DNA of 64,000 bases from Lewinellaceae bacterium (GTDB taxonomy: Bacteria > Bacteroidota > Bacteroidia > Chitinophagales > Saprospiraceae). Shown here in pieces: positions 23,114-33,490 of this stretch. The stretch lies in NCBI GenBank assembly GCA_020636195.1, contig JACJYH010000005.1, positions 62,001 to 126,000 on the forward strand, given 5' to 3'. Numbering within the stretch: position 1 is the stretch's first letter; the number at the start of each line of letters is the position of its first letter. The notes beneath the pieces are model-generated. The model worked only from the letters and a program-made list of their open reading frames with translations. It ran no database searches and had not been told where the DNA came from. The position numbers were made by a program, and so were the translations under genes.

Positions 23114-23983
23114 TTACAAATGCCTCTCAGCGTGATAACTACTACGTACCAATGGGCCACTTTCTACAAAAGAAAATCCTCTTTTGTCGCCTTCTTCTTT
23201 ATAGTACGCAAATACATCCGGATGGATAAATTCTGCAACATTGATATGCATTTTTGTGGGTTGAAGGTATTGACCTAATGTAAGGACGTCACATCCATGT
23301 GCTGCTAAATCATCCATGATTTCCAATACTTCTTCCTTTGATTCGCCCAGCCCAACCATGATGCCTGACTTTGTTCTTTTTCCAAGGTCTTTAGTACGTT
23401 GAATCTGTTCAAGGGATCTTTCGTACTTTGCCTGAGGTCGGACCAATCTGTAGAGCCTTTTCACCGTTTCCATATTGTGGGAGACTACTTCTTGTCCACC
23501 TTCTACCATGCGTTCAAGTGCTGACCAAGTGGATTTAACATCCGGAATCAATGTTTCAATGGTGGTAGTAGGCGACTTTTCCTTGGTTTTTACAACCGTT
23601 TGATACCATATTTCTGCACCTCTATCTTTCAGTTCATCTCTATTGACTGAAGTGATGACAGCATGTTTTACGTGCATGAGGGCGATGGCTTCTGAGACTC
23701 TTTCGGGTTCGTTTTCATCGTATTCCGGTGGTCGCCCAGTTTTTACTGCACAAAAAGAGCAACTTCTTGTGCATACATTACCCAAAATCATAAATGTGGC
23801 AGTGCCGGCTCCCCAACATTCTCCCATATTAGGACAGTTTCCACTTTGGCAAATTGTGTGGAGTTTATGTTCATCTACAAGGTGTCTGACACGTCTATAA
23901 TCTTCCCCTATTGGGAGTCTCACTCGCAACCAATCCGGCTTTCTTTTTCTTTCTTCAGAAGAAATAACGGGAAGTTCTATCAC
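23114..23983 (-). CDS. lipA: Lipoyl synthase
   Basis: The 289-residue radical-SAM enzyme has both iron-sulfur clusters: the auxiliary cluster Cys45, Cys50 and Cys56 (CQSGNCPNMGEC) and the SAM cluster Cys71, Cys75 and Cys78 (CTRSCSFC). The conserved terminal SS motif falls in PLVRSSYHAE. It inserts two sulfurs into the octanoyl group of E2 and H proteins to make lipoate. It lies 6 bp downstream of an exported protein gene and shares its promoter. Confidence 0.95.
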   Translation of the reverse strand: MIELPVISSEERKRKPDWLRVRLPIGEDYRRVRHLVDEHKLHTICQSGNCPNMGECWGAGTATFMILGNVCTRSCSFCAVKTGRPPEYDENEPERVSEAIALMHVKHAVITSVNRDELKDRGAEIWYQTVVKTKEKSPTTTIETLIPDVKSTWSALERMVEGGQEVVSHNMETVKRLYRLVRPQAKYERSLEQIQRTKDLGKRTKSGIMVGLGESKEEVLEIMDDLAAHGCDVLTLGQYLQPTKMHINVAEFIHPDVFAYYKEEGDKRGFSFVESGPLVRSSYHAERHL

Positions 23984-23989
23984 TTTTGA

Positions 23990-24793
23990 CTAATTTGATC
24001 GTTTTCCAAACTCTACGCACACGTAAAAGTTTATAAAATAAGGTTTATTTTTAATTTCTTCTGTTTCAACCATGATTGGAATTTTCCTTAAGAAAATATC
24101 AGTAGTAAGTCCGAGATATAGTGATCTTACTGTTGGTTCAAAAACACCTGATGTAAAAAGAAATCCAAATTTAGAATGCACACCAGGAACAATTTTGATT
24201 TCATCCCAGCCATATCCCGAGTTGCTTCTTCCTAATATAGCGTTGTATTCCAAAAATTTCACTGCATTTTCTTTGGTATATCTTTCGGACTTGATTGTGT
24301 AAAGATTGGCATTATTATCTTCATTATAAATAATATCCAAATAATATGGTTTTAGAAATCCTAAACTACCACCACCTTCAAAATCGTAACCAATGATGAT
24401 ACCTTTCCTCTTCGCTTTTTCTGTCAAATGGCGTTTTATTCCTTTACCTACTTTCAAGGCATAAAAATAATTTTCTTTTCCATATTTGAATGATTTAGAA
24501 ATGGCGCCAAGCAATTGTATATTTTTGTTTTGGTTTATCTCTCGTGGATCTTTATAGTAATCTAGTTCAAAGTGAGTATATTGGGTTTTGTAGTGTGTTC
24601 GGATTTTCCCTTTCCTAAATACGGCTCCAAAACCATAAGTATTCCATTGGATCATGCCTGAAATCTCTTGGCGATAAATGATACCTTTATAGTCGGATAC
24701 AGCTTTTTTTGGTTGAAAGGAAATTTGTCCGGTTACTATTGTTCCGGAAACTATATATAGCAAAACAAACCAAAGTAATTTATTACCCATCAT
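23990..24793 (-). CDS. Putative outer-membrane beta-barrel protein of unknown function
   Basis: The 267 residues start with a signal peptide (about 1-23, ending GTIVTG) and continue as alternating polar/hydrophobic strands rich in aromatic residues (YGFGAVFRKG, YFYALKVGKG, LKPYYLDIIYN), ending with FYVCVEFGKR, a plausible barrel C-terminus. I recognise no named family. It is the first gene of a two-gene unit with lipA, driven by the TATCTTTG element at 24807-24814. A functional link with lipoate synthesis is not evident. Confidence 0.65.
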   Translation of the reverse strand: MMGNKLLWFVLLYIVSGTIVTGQISFQPKKAVSDYKGIIYRQEISGMIQWNTYGFGAVFRKGKIRTHYKTQYTHFELDYYKDPREINQNKNIQLLGAISKSFKYGKENYFYALKVGKGIKRHLTEKAKRKGIIIGYDFEGGGSLGFLKPYYLDIIYNEDNNANLYTIKSERYTKENAVKFLEYNAILGRSNSGYGWDEIKIVPGVHSKFGFLFTSGVFEPTVRSLYLGLTTDIFLRKIPIMVETEEIKNKPYFINFYVCVEFGKRSN

Positions 24794-24806
24794 GAAATAC
24801 TTCCTA

Positions 24807-24814
24807 CAAAGATA
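24807..24814 (-). promoter_or_regulatory. -7 promoter element for the barrel protein-lipA unit
   Basis: Minus-strand TATCTTTG, 13 bp before the start codon at 24793. Confidence 0.5.
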
Positions 24815-24860
24815 TTATTTCTTTGTGAAAAGCACACCCATTGACACCAAGTATTGATAC

Positions 24861-27800
24861 TTAATCCATGATCTTCACATTTGAAATGACATCAAAGGAT
24901 GCGCCGTTTGACAAATTTACAGTGGAGGGGCTTGTTGATTTATAGAGATTGACATTTTCTAATTTCAACGAGCCATCATTGTTAAGTGTAGATATGGTAG
25001 TGGAATTAGAAGGCAAGAAATTCAATCCTTTAATGCTTACCTGTTTATTTAGAGCTCCATTTATCCATAATGTTGGGTGATCGCTTCCAGTATATTTTAT
25101 ATACAGATTTTGACTTGGTTCAGCTATGATGGTTAATTCTTTGTTTATTGTCATAGGAGCACCTACAAAATAAATGGTATCATTAGACAAAGATGGAGAT
25201 ATTCTTATAGTATCGCCGTCCACTGCACAATTGATGGCTGCAAAAAGACTTCCTGTTCCTGAACTCATGGTGTGGTCCACTGTCAACCTACAAGGATTGG
25301 TAAGACATACATGCATTTTCCAAGTGTTTAACATGGCAGTTGATTCTGGTGTGGTAATGTCAATAGACCACAAACCATGCACTTCGGCTCCGTCAAATAC
25401 ACTCAAAGAATTAGAAGGTTGATATGTCAGACCATCTTCTGGTGGGCATGGCCAGCTTCCAGGAGTTGCTTCATCATCAAAATTGATATCATATCCAACA
25501 CTTATCTCCTTGTCACAAATGTTATTCCATAGAGCAAGATTGGTCGATGTTGGTGAAGTCATGGAAACAGACATGGTTTTAGTTTCATTTTGTAATCCTG
25601 ATAGATCCAAAAGATTTAGATCCATCATCAATCCTCTATCTGGTAAGTGAAGTGATGAAACAATGTGACCATTATTCATTGCTTTAGGTAGATCTGTGGT
25701 TTCGTACAACCAACATGCTTCAATTTTAAATGTAAAAACCGTACTCCAATCAGAAGTACTACATGTGTTTGTCGCTTTCACTCTCCAAAAATAACTCATG
25801 TCTGGCAGCAATGAATCTTGAAAATTATAGGAAGTTCCGGTTTGTTGTGTTTGAATTATTATATTTTGAAAATTCATGTCATATGCGACTTCCAGATCAT
25901 ACATCGTTGATGTGGAAGTTGGTGTCCACGAAAGTGTTGGTTTAGGCGCTACATTTGTAGCATTATTAGTTGGTGTATTCAAAGCTGGTGAAGTTGCGTT
26001 TGGTAAAATTGTAATTGCAATTGATGTATTAAATGATAAACTCCCGCTAGCCCCTGTAACTGTAAGGGAATAATTTCCCGATACTGCTGTTCCATAGTCA
26101 ATGTTTAAAATCGATGTTTGACTTGGATTTATTTGAGTTTTTGAAAAAGAAGCATTTGCACCTGTAGGTAATCCGCTGATGCTTAACTGTACATTTGAAG
26201 AGAATCCATTTTCAGGCGTGATGCTGATGGTGCTGTTATGACTAGTACCCATACAAGCACTAAAATTATTTGGTGTAGCAGAAATAGTAAAACTAGGGGA
26301 AACAGCATTGATTGTAATATTGGCATTGTTGACATCCAAAAATACATTTCCAACAGCTTTTACCATAACTCTACCTTGTGTTGTGGCAATATTTGGCGCC
26401 GTTATGCTTGCAGAGCCATTGTTTGGTACGCTTGCAGCTAATGTAGTAGGCCAAGTGGCTCCGCCGTCTGCAGAAAATAATATTGTTACATTCGCACAGC
26501 TGATAGGTGAAGCTGTAGTACTTGCCACATTCCATGTGATAGTTTGTGAACTTCCGGAAGTCCATGTAACTGGAGATCCTTGTGAAGTTATTATAAATGG
26601 TCCCGCTGCAGCCACCGTCGTCACAGTCAAATTTATTTCTGAATTGCATCCCGCAACACCTGTAAAATCTCTTGCTACACCTCTGAAACTCATCGTTCTT
26701 CCAATGGAAGGTACAACTTCCCATGTATTTGATGTACTTCCTGTCAAAATAGTAGCCATATCAGGGAAATACCTTGTTGGGCTGACTGTTGGCATAATAT
26801 TACGAAATACTGGTCCGCTTGTATTGGTCGAAGCTGGAGGCATGGTTTGAGCTGGATTTGAGTAGCCATTCATTTGATCCCAAGCATATATGATGTCATC
26901 TCCTTCAGGATCGGTGGCAGTCAGTGTTAAAGCAAATGGTGTGGATTTTGGAATGGAATAATTGGGTTGAGATGTGACGGTTGGAGCTGTATTGGTAAAC
27001 GTTGTTATGATTTGATCACAACTGTTTCCATTACCCGTAGAAATAAAAGTTTTTGTTTCTTCCATATTTTTGGCATGAAAGGTTGCATCACTATGGGCTT
27101 GAACATTTGGTGAACAGATTCCAGCATATCCCATGATGCTCGATGCCGATCCTGGTTCCATTGCAGTGGCATTATTTCTATTGCAGTTATTATATTGTGT
27201 GTGATTGCCTCCAAATTGATGCCCCATTTCATGGGCAACATAGTCGATATCGAAATTATCCCCTATAGGATTTGGCTGACCTGTTACACCACCGGCTTTA
27301 TTTGAACCACAAACTGATCCTAAGTATGCGACACCACCACCTCCTGTGCTGAATACATGTCCGATATCGTAATTGGCAGAACCGATGACATTATTACAGG
27401 TTGTGATATTTTGACCAAGCATTGTACTTCCATTGTTATTGGTGTATGGATCAGTACTGCTGTTGTAATAAAATATTTGATCGGTGTTTGCTACCAATAT
27501 AAGTCTTACGGCAAATTCAGCTTCATATACTTCGTTAACTCTATTGATACTTGTGGTTACGGCTGACATAACAGACGTGGGAGTACCACCGTGATATGTG
27601 CTGTATTCTCCTGTTGTAGCAAGTGCTAAGCGATAACTTCTTAGTTGGCAATCACCTATTCTCAAACCAGACTCTCCTCTTGCATTACTTTCACCCTGTA
27701 CACTACATTCCCAAGGATCAGATTTAATATAATCCTTCGTAAAATAAACAATTCTTTCGTTATTTTGGGATCTATTTGCGTAATCAATGAATGTTTTTTG

Positions 27801-28208
27801 GCCAATATCATTGATGACAGCACGAAATCCTTGATTCCCGTAATCGATTCGTACCCTTGTCAATCCATTTTCTGGAGATACGCCATAAAACGTCCTAATA
27901 TCTGGAAATTTGGATTTTAATTCAGGTTCCATCATATCATACTCAACTATTTTGAAGTCGTGAAGAACTCCATCAGCAGTAGGTATCTGAATGATGTTTG
28001 TTGAGTTTCTGACATCTATATTTTTCTCATTGGGAGATGCCCATAGAATGGTTTTTATCTCTTCATCTGAAATGGAATAGATTTTAAATTTCTGAGGCTT
28101 AAAATCATATGTAGCGACTGAAGAATTTTCAGATACTAATGTCCAAGATTGGGCACTTGCATAAGCGACTAATGTGAATAGAGTCAACGTGCTGAGAAGA
28201 AATTTCAT
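24861..28208 (-). CDS. Secreted reprolysin-like (M12B) metalloprotease with Ig-like and P domains
   Basis: The 1115-residue protein has a signal peptide (1-20), a propeptide-like region to about 185, and a reprolysin domain with the zinc motif HEMGHQFGGNH (326-336) and Met-turn SIMGYAG (357-363). Ig-like modules follow (about 405-735), then a fibronectin III-like module (about 745-840), a proprotein-convertase P-like domain (about 850-990) and a beta-helix-like tail. It should be an extracellular metallo-endopeptidase. No T9SS sorting domain (type A PNP...G motif) is visible at the C-terminus, which is odd for this architecture. It is monocistronic. Confidence 0.85.
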   Translation of the reverse strand: MKFLLSTLTLFTLVAYASAQSWTLVSENSSVATYDFKPQKFKIYSISDEEIKTILWASPNEKNIDVRNSTNIIQIPTADGVLHDFKIVEYDMMEPELKSKFPDIRTFYGVSPENGLTRVRIDYGNQGFRAVINDIGQKTFIDYANRSQNNERIVYFTKDYIKSDPWECSVQGESNARGESGLRIGDCQLRSYRLALATTGEYSTYHGGTPTSVMSAVTTSINRVNEVYEAEFAVRLILVANTDQIFYYNSSTDPYTNNNGSTMLGQNITTCNNVIGSANYDIGHVFSTGGGGVAYLGSVCGSNKAGGVTGQPNPIGDNFDIDYVAHEMGHQFGGNHTQYNNCNRNNATAMEPGSASSIMGYAGICSPNVQAHSDATFHAKNMEETKTFISTGNGNSCDQIITTFTNTAPTVTSQPNYSIPKSTPFALTLTATDPEGDDIIYAWDQMNGYSNPAQTMPPASTNTSGPVFRNIMPTVSPTRYFPDMATILTGSTSNTWEVVPSIGRTMSFRGVARDFTGVAGCNSEINLTVTTVAAAGPFIITSQGSPVTWTSGSSQTITWNVASTTASPISCANVTILFSADGGATWPTTLAASVPNNGSASITAPNIATTQGRVMVKAVGNVFLDVNNANITINAVSPSFTISATPNNFSACMGTSHNSTISITPENGFSSNVQLSISGLPTGANASFSKTQINPSQTSILNIDYGTAVSGNYSLTVTGASGSLSFNTSIAITILPNATSPALNTPTNNATNVAPKPTLSWTPTSTSTMYDLEVAYDMNFQNIIIQTQQTGTSYNFQDSLLPDMSYFWRVKATNTCSTSDWSTVFTFKIEACWLYETTDLPKAMNNGHIVSSLHLPDRGLMMDLNLLDLSGLQNETKTMSVSMTSPTSTNLALWNNICDKEISVGYDINFDDEATPGSWPCPPEDGLTYQPSNSLSVFDGAEVHGLWSIDITTPESTAMLNTWKMHVCLTNPCRLTVDHTMSSGTGSLFAAINCAVDGDTIRISPSLSNDTIYFVGAPMTINKELTIIAEPSQNLYIKYTGSDHPTLWINGALNKQVSIKGLNFLPSNSTTISTLNNDGSLKLENVNLYKSTSPSTVNLSNGASFDVISNVKIMD

Positions 28209-28500
28209 TGAATTAATAATATTGAGCTAAAAAAGATTGTAAAAATAATATAATCAGATAATTTAAAAGGATATTTCTTATTATTTCAGTGAATAATTTT
28301 GAATCCCATACGAAGACGTGTTCTAATATAAAAACACTCAAGTATTTAAAAGATATTCGGTATAATTGATAAAAAATCTTCTATGAAATAATAGATTTGC
28401 CTAATTAAGGTAAGATTGAAATTTAAAAAATGTACTCACAATATCAATAAATACATTCAAGTATGTAAAGATTAAAATCTTTTGTATCTTTTGCTTGGGC

Positions 28501-28965
28501 TTAAATTTTAATGTGTTTCAATCTATCCATCGCTTTTTTGTTGTCTCTTTCTTTAATGGTTTCTCTTTTGTCAAAAGCTTTTTTACCTTGAGCGAGGGCA
28601 ATTTCGAGTTTTACAAATCCTCGTTCTGAAAAATAAAGGCGGTATGGAACTATTGTCAATCCTTTTTCTGTAACTCTTCGTTCTAATTTGTTCAATTCAC
28701 TGCGCTTCAGCAACAATCGTCTATCTCTCCTTGCATCGTGATTGTACACTGTGCCATGATCATATTCGGCAATGAACATATTTTTAACCAATAAATTTGA
28801 ATGGTCAAACAAGCAATAGGCATCTGTGAGATTTGCCAAACCTTGGCGCATCGCTTTCACTTCCGTTCCAGTGAGCACCAGTCCGGCTTCAAACATCTGT
28901 AAAAAGGAATATTCAAATTTTGCCTTTCTATTGATGATTTCCTTGAATGCTTTATTCTCTGCCAT
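28501..28965 (-). CDS. smpB: SsrA-binding protein SmpB
   Basis: The 154 residues carry the SmpB signatures NRKAKFEY, GLVLTGTEVKAMRQG and YRLYFSERGFVKLEIALAQGKK, with a basic C-terminal tail (KRETIKERDNKKAMDR). It binds tmRNA and delivers it to stalled ribosomes for trans-translation. A TATCTTTG promoter lies 17 bp upstream. Confidence 0.95.
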   Translation of the reverse strand: MAENKAFKEIINRKAKFEYSFLQMFEAGLVLTGTEVKAMRQGLANLTDAYCLFDHSNLLVKNMFIAEYDHGTVYNHDARRDRRLLLKRSELNKLERRVTEKGLTIVPYRLYFSERGFVKLEIALAQGKKAFDKRETIKERDNKKAMDRLKHIKI

Positions 28966-28982
28966 TTCAAATTAAAAGATCG

Positions 28983-28990
28983 CAAAGATA
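28983..28990 (-). promoter_or_regulatory. -7 promoter element for smpB
   Basis: Minus-strand TATCTTTG in the divergent gap between smpB and the HEAT-cyclophilin gene. Confidence 0.5.
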
Positions 28991-29108
28991 ATGATTTGTC
29001 AATATTTTAGTCGGCTATTTCACACAAAAAGGGTAATTTTGAGCTTGTGTTTTTTGTAAAGTGTTTTCGTAAAGAGTAGAAATATTTCTCAAAATTGTTA
29101 TTTTGTCA

Positions 29109-31121
29109 ATGAGATTAAGTCCTTCCATATTAGTGTTTTTCATATCAGCTATGTGTCTTTTTATGACCCGTTGTGTTCCTGATAATAAAATTAAATCCAC
29201 AAAAATTGCGATCAATTTATCCAACAAGGAAGTTCGTGAAATTATAAATTTACAGGACAAACATGATATCAAATCTCTTTATAGATATTTTAAAGATGAA
29301 AATCCAACGAATAGATATTTAGCACTTATGGCATTTGGTTCCATTCAAGATCCAACGGCTGTAGATTCGCTTTACCCGATGTTGAATGATCCTGTGATGG
29401 AGGTGAGATCAGCCGCTGCATATGCAATAGGTCAAAGTGGAAATATAAAAGCAACGGACAAACTTATTGCTGCATTTTCTTCGAGAGATACCTTGGATAT
29501 CAACAACGAGTTTAATTCCAACATTTTAGAAGCAGTAGGAAAGTTGGGAGCAGCATCAGACTTGAAAGCGCTTGCTACAATAAAAACGTACAGGACAACA
29601 GACACTTTGCTACTTTTGGGACAGTCACGTGCAATTTATAGGATGGCACTGAGGGGAATAACAACAGATGAAGGGACTTCACGAATGGTGGATTTACTTT
29701 ATACGTTTGGAGTACCTGAAAAAGTCCGACTTTATGCTGCACACTATTTGGCTAGAGCAAAGAACATATCACCGGAACTCTATAAAGTCAGGCTGATTGA
29801 AGTATTTGGGAAGGATCCCAATCCAAACATTAGAATGGCGTTGGCAACTGCATTTGGAAAAAGTCAAGACCTCGATTTTCTTTCAGCAATAAAAGCGAAA
29901 TATTCAACTGAACAAGACTATAGAGTTATGTGTAATATTCTTCGGTCATTAGGAAGTTATCCTTATGCAGATGTGCGAAACTTACTGCTAGAAAAAACAA
30001 AAGATCAAAATATTCATATAGCTACCGTGGCGGCGGATGTGATTTTACAAAAGGGGATAGTTGAAGATGTCCCTGAGTACGCCAAATTTGATACTGTCAC
30101 TATACCATGGCAGGTAAGGGCAAAAATGAATGGAGCTGTATTAAATCATACAGCATTGTATTTTACTAAGAGTAAAACTGCTTTCACGGAAAGAATTTTT
30201 GTAAATTATAAAAATAGCTCTTCAGATTACGAAAAAGCTGCTTATATAAACGCTATCAGCTATGATCCTTTTAATTTTCAGCAGTTGATCAACCTCTATA
30301 AAACAGAGAAATCTCATTTGTTGCGTATTGCAGCATTGGAAGGATTAGGAGCTATACTAACAAATCCAAATTTTTTCAGAGCTTTCGGCAACGGATATGG
30401 ACAAGTCAAAGCATCTATGCTGAATACATTTCTCGATGCTATACAGCAGGGAGATCCGGGAGAAATATCAGTTGTTTCTGAAATACTAAAAAATCCTGAT
30501 TTACAATGGAGAGAATGGATAAAGGATGTGAATGCTTTGGAACCAGCCCTCAAGAAATTATCGCTGCCAAGAGACCAAGAAGCTTACAACGGTTTGATGA
30601 GTGCAGTCTCTTATCTCAAAGAAGAAACCTTCAAACCTACACAACCAAATTACAACCACCCGATAGATTGGGAAGTTATAAATCTTTTATCTGATTCAAC
30701 GATTGCTGCTGTGAAAACTTCCAAAGGTTTGATTCGTATGGTTTTATATAAAAATTTAGCTCCTGGCAGCGTGGCAAATTTTGTGACTTTGGCAGATTCA
30801 AATTTTTATAATCAAAAGGTTTTTCACAGAGTTGTTCCAAATTTTGTAATTCAAACAGGTTGTCCTAGAGGCGACGGATACGGCGGATTAGATTACTCCA
30901 TTAGAACGGAAGTTCCTATGGAATATTATGATGATGAAGGGTATGTAGGTATGGCTTCTGCCGGACCACATACTGAAGGAACACAATTGTTTATCACCCA
31001 TTCACCAACTCCTCATCTGGATGGAAAATACACCATCTTTGGAAAGGTGGTTGAAGGTATGGACGTGGTCAATAAGATTACAGTTGGTGACTACATCAAC
31101 GAAATTATCATCGTAAAATAA
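29109..31121 (+). CDS. HEAT-repeat lipoprotein fused to a cyclophilin-type PPIase
   Basis: An ATG at 29109 (two codons after an in-frame TTG) gives a lipoprotein signal with cysteine in LFMTRC. The middle is a HEAT-repeat solenoid (DPTAVDSLYPMLNDPVMEVR, AAYAIGQ, ALATAFGKS). The last 140 residues are a cyclophilin domain (VANFVTLADSNFY, VFHRVVPNFVIQTG, GTQLFITHSPTPHLDGKYTI). It should act as a periplasmic or outer-membrane peptidyl-prolyl isomerase scaffold. The fusion is seen in other Bacteroidota (from memory). Confidence 0.85.
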   Translation: MRLSPSILVFFISAMCLFMTRCVPDNKIKSTKIAINLSNKEVREIINLQDKHDIKSLYRYFKDENPTNRYLALMAFGSIQDPTAVDSLYPMLNDPVMEVRSAAAYAIGQSGNIKATDKLIAAFSSRDTLDINNEFNSNILEAVGKLGAASDLKALATIKTYRTTDTLLLLGQSRAIYRMALRGITTDEGTSRMVDLLYTFGVPEKVRLYAAHYLARAKNISPELYKVRLIEVFGKDPNPNIRMALATAFGKSQDLDFLSAIKAKYSTEQDYRVMCNILRSLGSYPYADVRNLLLEKTKDQNIHIATVAADVILQKGIVEDVPEYAKFDTVTIPWQVRAKMNGAVLNHTALYFTKSKTAFTERIFVNYKNSSSDYEKAAYINAISYDPFNFQQLINLYKTEKSHLLRIAALEGLGAILTNPNFFRAFGNGYGQVKASMLNTFLDAIQQGDPGEISVVSEILKNPDLQWREWIKDVNALEPALKKLSLPRDQEAYNGLMSAVSYLKEETFKPTQPNYNHPIDWEVINLLSDSTIAAVKTSKGLIRMVLYKNLAPGSVANFVTLADSNFYNQKVFHRVVPNFVIQTGCPRGDGYGGLDYSIRTEVPMEYYDDEGYVGMASAGPHTEGTQLFITHSPTPHLDGKYTIFGKVVEGMDVVNKITVGDYINEIIIVK

Positions 31122-31132
31122 GAGTCAAAATG

Positions 31133-31870
31133 CTACCAGCTTTTCTGCGCTGTTTCTATGGTAGTGTTTATCCATTGGTAGGCATTGTCATGGAGCTGAT
31201 CACCGTCTCCGGAAGTCATTGGTTCGCCAAACGTCAATGATACCACAGTTTCCCATTTCGAAAACTGACGAAAAAACTGGAGTAAAAAATTTGGTATCAC
31301 CCATAGATCCAAATCTGATTTGTACTCAATTGCAATAGGGGAAACAGGTATGTCATGCTCAGCAGATTCCCAAAAGGTGCCTTTCCTAAACGGAAGTGTA
31401 TGCTTTTCTTTTCCTACGGTACCCTCTGGAAATACCAATATATTGTATCCTTGCTGTATGGTTTCTATCATTTTTTCTCGTGTGGCTACTCTACTATCTT
31501 TACTGTCTCTATCCACCCAAATAATGCCTGTAAGCTCGGCACCTTTATTAATGACAGGATAACTGGCGACTTCAGCCTTCGCTATCACAAAGGCATCTAA
31601 ATATCTACAGATGACTATAGGATCTACAAAAGACCTGTGATTACTCACAAAAACTGCTGGTTGGGTTTTAGGTTTTGACTTGACATGTACTCTAATGTTT
31701 AGAACCGGAATGGCCCAAAATTTTAAGTAAGATTTTCTTAACCTTAACGCTCTGGTCAAGTTATGTGGTATGAAAATACAACTGACAGCATAAGCCATCA
31801 TAAACATCACCATACCTACTATAAGTAAAATAGCTCTTATCATGGCCAAAGGCAGTAGGAGGTGCCGCAT
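31133..31870 (-). CDS. 1-acyl-sn-glycerol-3-phosphate acyltransferase (PlsC family)
   Basis: The 245-residue membrane protein has an N-terminal hydrophobic helix (about 10-33), the acyltransferase motif NHRSFVD (77-83; catalytic His78 and Asp83), and FPEGT near 146. It transfers an acyl chain to lysophosphatidate in phospholipid synthesis. Its ATG overlaps the lysS stop by one base, so the pair is translationally coupled. Confidence 0.85.
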   Translation of the reverse strand: MRHLLLPLAMIRAILLIVGMVMFMMAYAVSCIFIPHNLTRALRLRKSYLKFWAIPVLNIRVHVKSKPKTQPAVFVSNHRSFVDPIVICRYLDAFVIAKAEVASYPVINKGAELTGIIWVDRDSKDSRVATREKMIETIQQGYNILVFPEGTVGKEKHTLPFRKGTFWESAEHDIPVSPIAIEYKSDLDLWVIPNFLLQFFRQFSKWETVVSLTFGEPMTSGDGDQLHDNAYQWINTTIETAQKSW

Positions 31871-33381
31871 TATTCCTTTTCTGCCTTCATTTGTGGGAAA
31901 AACAACACTTCTTGGATCGAGTTTTGATTTGTCATGATCATGGCAAGTCGATCCATACCAATACCCAAACCCGCTGTCGGTGGCATACCATATTCTAATG
32001 CACGAAGAAAGTCTTCATCTAACACCATAGCTTCGCTGTCACCTCTTTTGCCTAAGTCAAGCTGCTCCTCGAACCTTTTTCTTTGATCTATTGGGTCATT
32101 GAGTTCAGAAAACGCGTTGGCAATTTCCTTTTTATTACATATCGCTTCAAACCTCTCTACTAAACCTGGTTTCGATGGATGTCTTTTTGCAAGGGGAGAC
32201 ATTTCTACAGGATAATCAGTGATGAAAGTGGGTTGAATCAATTGATCCTCGCATTTCTCACCAAAGATTTCATCAATGAGTTTACCCTTTCCCATTGTAT
32301 TGTCCACATGCACGTGCATTTTTCTTGCTGTATCTCTCAATTGATCTTCGTTCATCTGACTGATGTCCACACCTGTAAAATGCTCAATTGCTTCGTACAT
32401 GGTGTATCTTTTCCAAGGCCTTTTAAAATCAATGATATTTTCTCCTACTTTTACTTTACTTGTACCGTGCAGATCAATGGCTACCTTTTCCACCATTTCT
32501 TCTACCAAATTCATCATCCATTGATAGTCTTTATATGCAACATACAATTCAATTTGGGTGAATTCCGGATTATGGAAACGGCTCATTCCTTCATTTCTAA
32601 AATCCTTACTAAACTCATAAACTCCATCAAACCCTCCTACGATCAATCTTTTTAAATACAATTCATTGGCAATGCGCAAGTATAGCTTCATATCCAATGT
32701 ATTGTGGTGCGTAGTGAATGGTCTTGCTGCAGCTCCTCCATATAAAGGTTGTAAAATCGGAGTTTCCACCTCTAAATATCCTCGTTCATTGAGATAATTT
32801 CTCATGGAAGTGTACATTGCAGTTCTCTGCTTGAAAGTTTCGCGTACTTCAGGGTTCACTATCAAATCCACGTATCTTTGTCTGTATCTCATTTCAGGAT
32901 CAGTAAATGCATCATGCACCTTTCCGGTATCATCAACCTTGACTACAGGTAATGGACGAAGTGATTTAGACAATACCTTAAGTTCTGTAACATGAATGGT
33001 ACATTCGCCCATTTGTGTATAGAATGCAAAGCCTTTGATCCCAATAAAATCACCTAAATCTAACCATTTTTTGAATACATCATTATAAAGGGTTTTGTCA
33101 TCTTCTGGGCAAATATCATCTCTGGAAATGTAAATTTGGATTCTGCCCGAACTATCTTGAAGCTCTGCAAACGAGGCTTTGCCCATGATGCGACGAGACA
33201 TCAATCTTCCTGCCATGCTCACTGATTGAAAGGTGGTATCCCCATCCTTGAACTGATCCTTCACGTCTTTACAAAAAGCATTGACATCAAAACTCTCTGA
33301 TGGATAAGCTTCGACTCCGGCATCTTTCAGTTTAGTAAGATTGTCTCTTCTGATGATCTCTTGTTCACTTAAATGGTGCAT
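31870..33381 (-). CDS. lysS: Lysyl-tRNA synthetase, class II
   Basis: The protein of about 503 residues (from the ATG at 33381) has an OB-fold anticodon domain, class II motif 2 (FRNEGMSRFHNPEFTQIE) and motif 3 (GLGIGMDRLAM). A longer in-frame start at 33447 is unlikely because a TACTTTTG promoter element (33415-33422) would fall inside it. It charges tRNA-Lys in the cytoplasm and is followed by the acyltransferase. Confidence 0.95.
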   Translation of the reverse strand: MHHLSEQEIIRRDNLTKLKDAGVEAYPSESFDVNAFCKDVKDQFKDGDTTFQSVSMAGRLMSRRIMGKASFAELQDSSGRIQIYISRDDICPEDDKTLYNDVFKKWLDLGDFIGIKGFAFYTQMGECTIHVTELKVLSKSLRPLPVVKVDDTGKVHDAFTDPEMRYRQRYVDLIVNPEVRETFKQRTAMYTSMRNYLNERGYLEVETPILQPLYGGAAARPFTTHHNTLDMKLYLRIANELYLKRLIVGGFDGVYEFSKDFRNEGMSRFHNPEFTQIELYVAYKDYQWMMNLVEEMVEKVAIDLHGTSKVKVGENIIDFKRPWKRYTMYEAIEHFTGVDISQMNEDQLRDTARKMHVHVDNTMGKGKLIDEIFGEKCEDQLIQPTFITDYPVEMSPLAKRHPSKPGLVERFEAICNKKEIANAFSELNDPIDQRKRFEEQLDLGKRGDSEAMVLDEDFLRALEYGMPPTAGLGIGMDRLAMIMTNQNSIQEVLFFPQMKAEKE

Positions 33382-33414
33382 GGTAAAATTAAGTTTGCTG
33401 ATTCTTAAAAAACG

Positions 33415-33422
33415 CAAAAGTA
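33415..33422 (-). promoter_or_regulatory. -7 promoter element for lysS
   Basis: Minus-strand TACTTTTG, 33 bp before the chosen lysS start; it helps decide that start. Confidence 0.5.
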
Positions 33423-33490
33423 CGAAATCAAGCCGAATATTGACCACAATTGAAAAACATAGGTGACATCACTATGTTATTTATTTTAAA

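Noticed and set aside
26308..26850. 180-codon plus-strand frame opposite the metalloprotease gene
   Set aside because: It is antisense to repetitive Ig-like coding sequence; the composition is that of a shadow frame and there is no promoter or start context.
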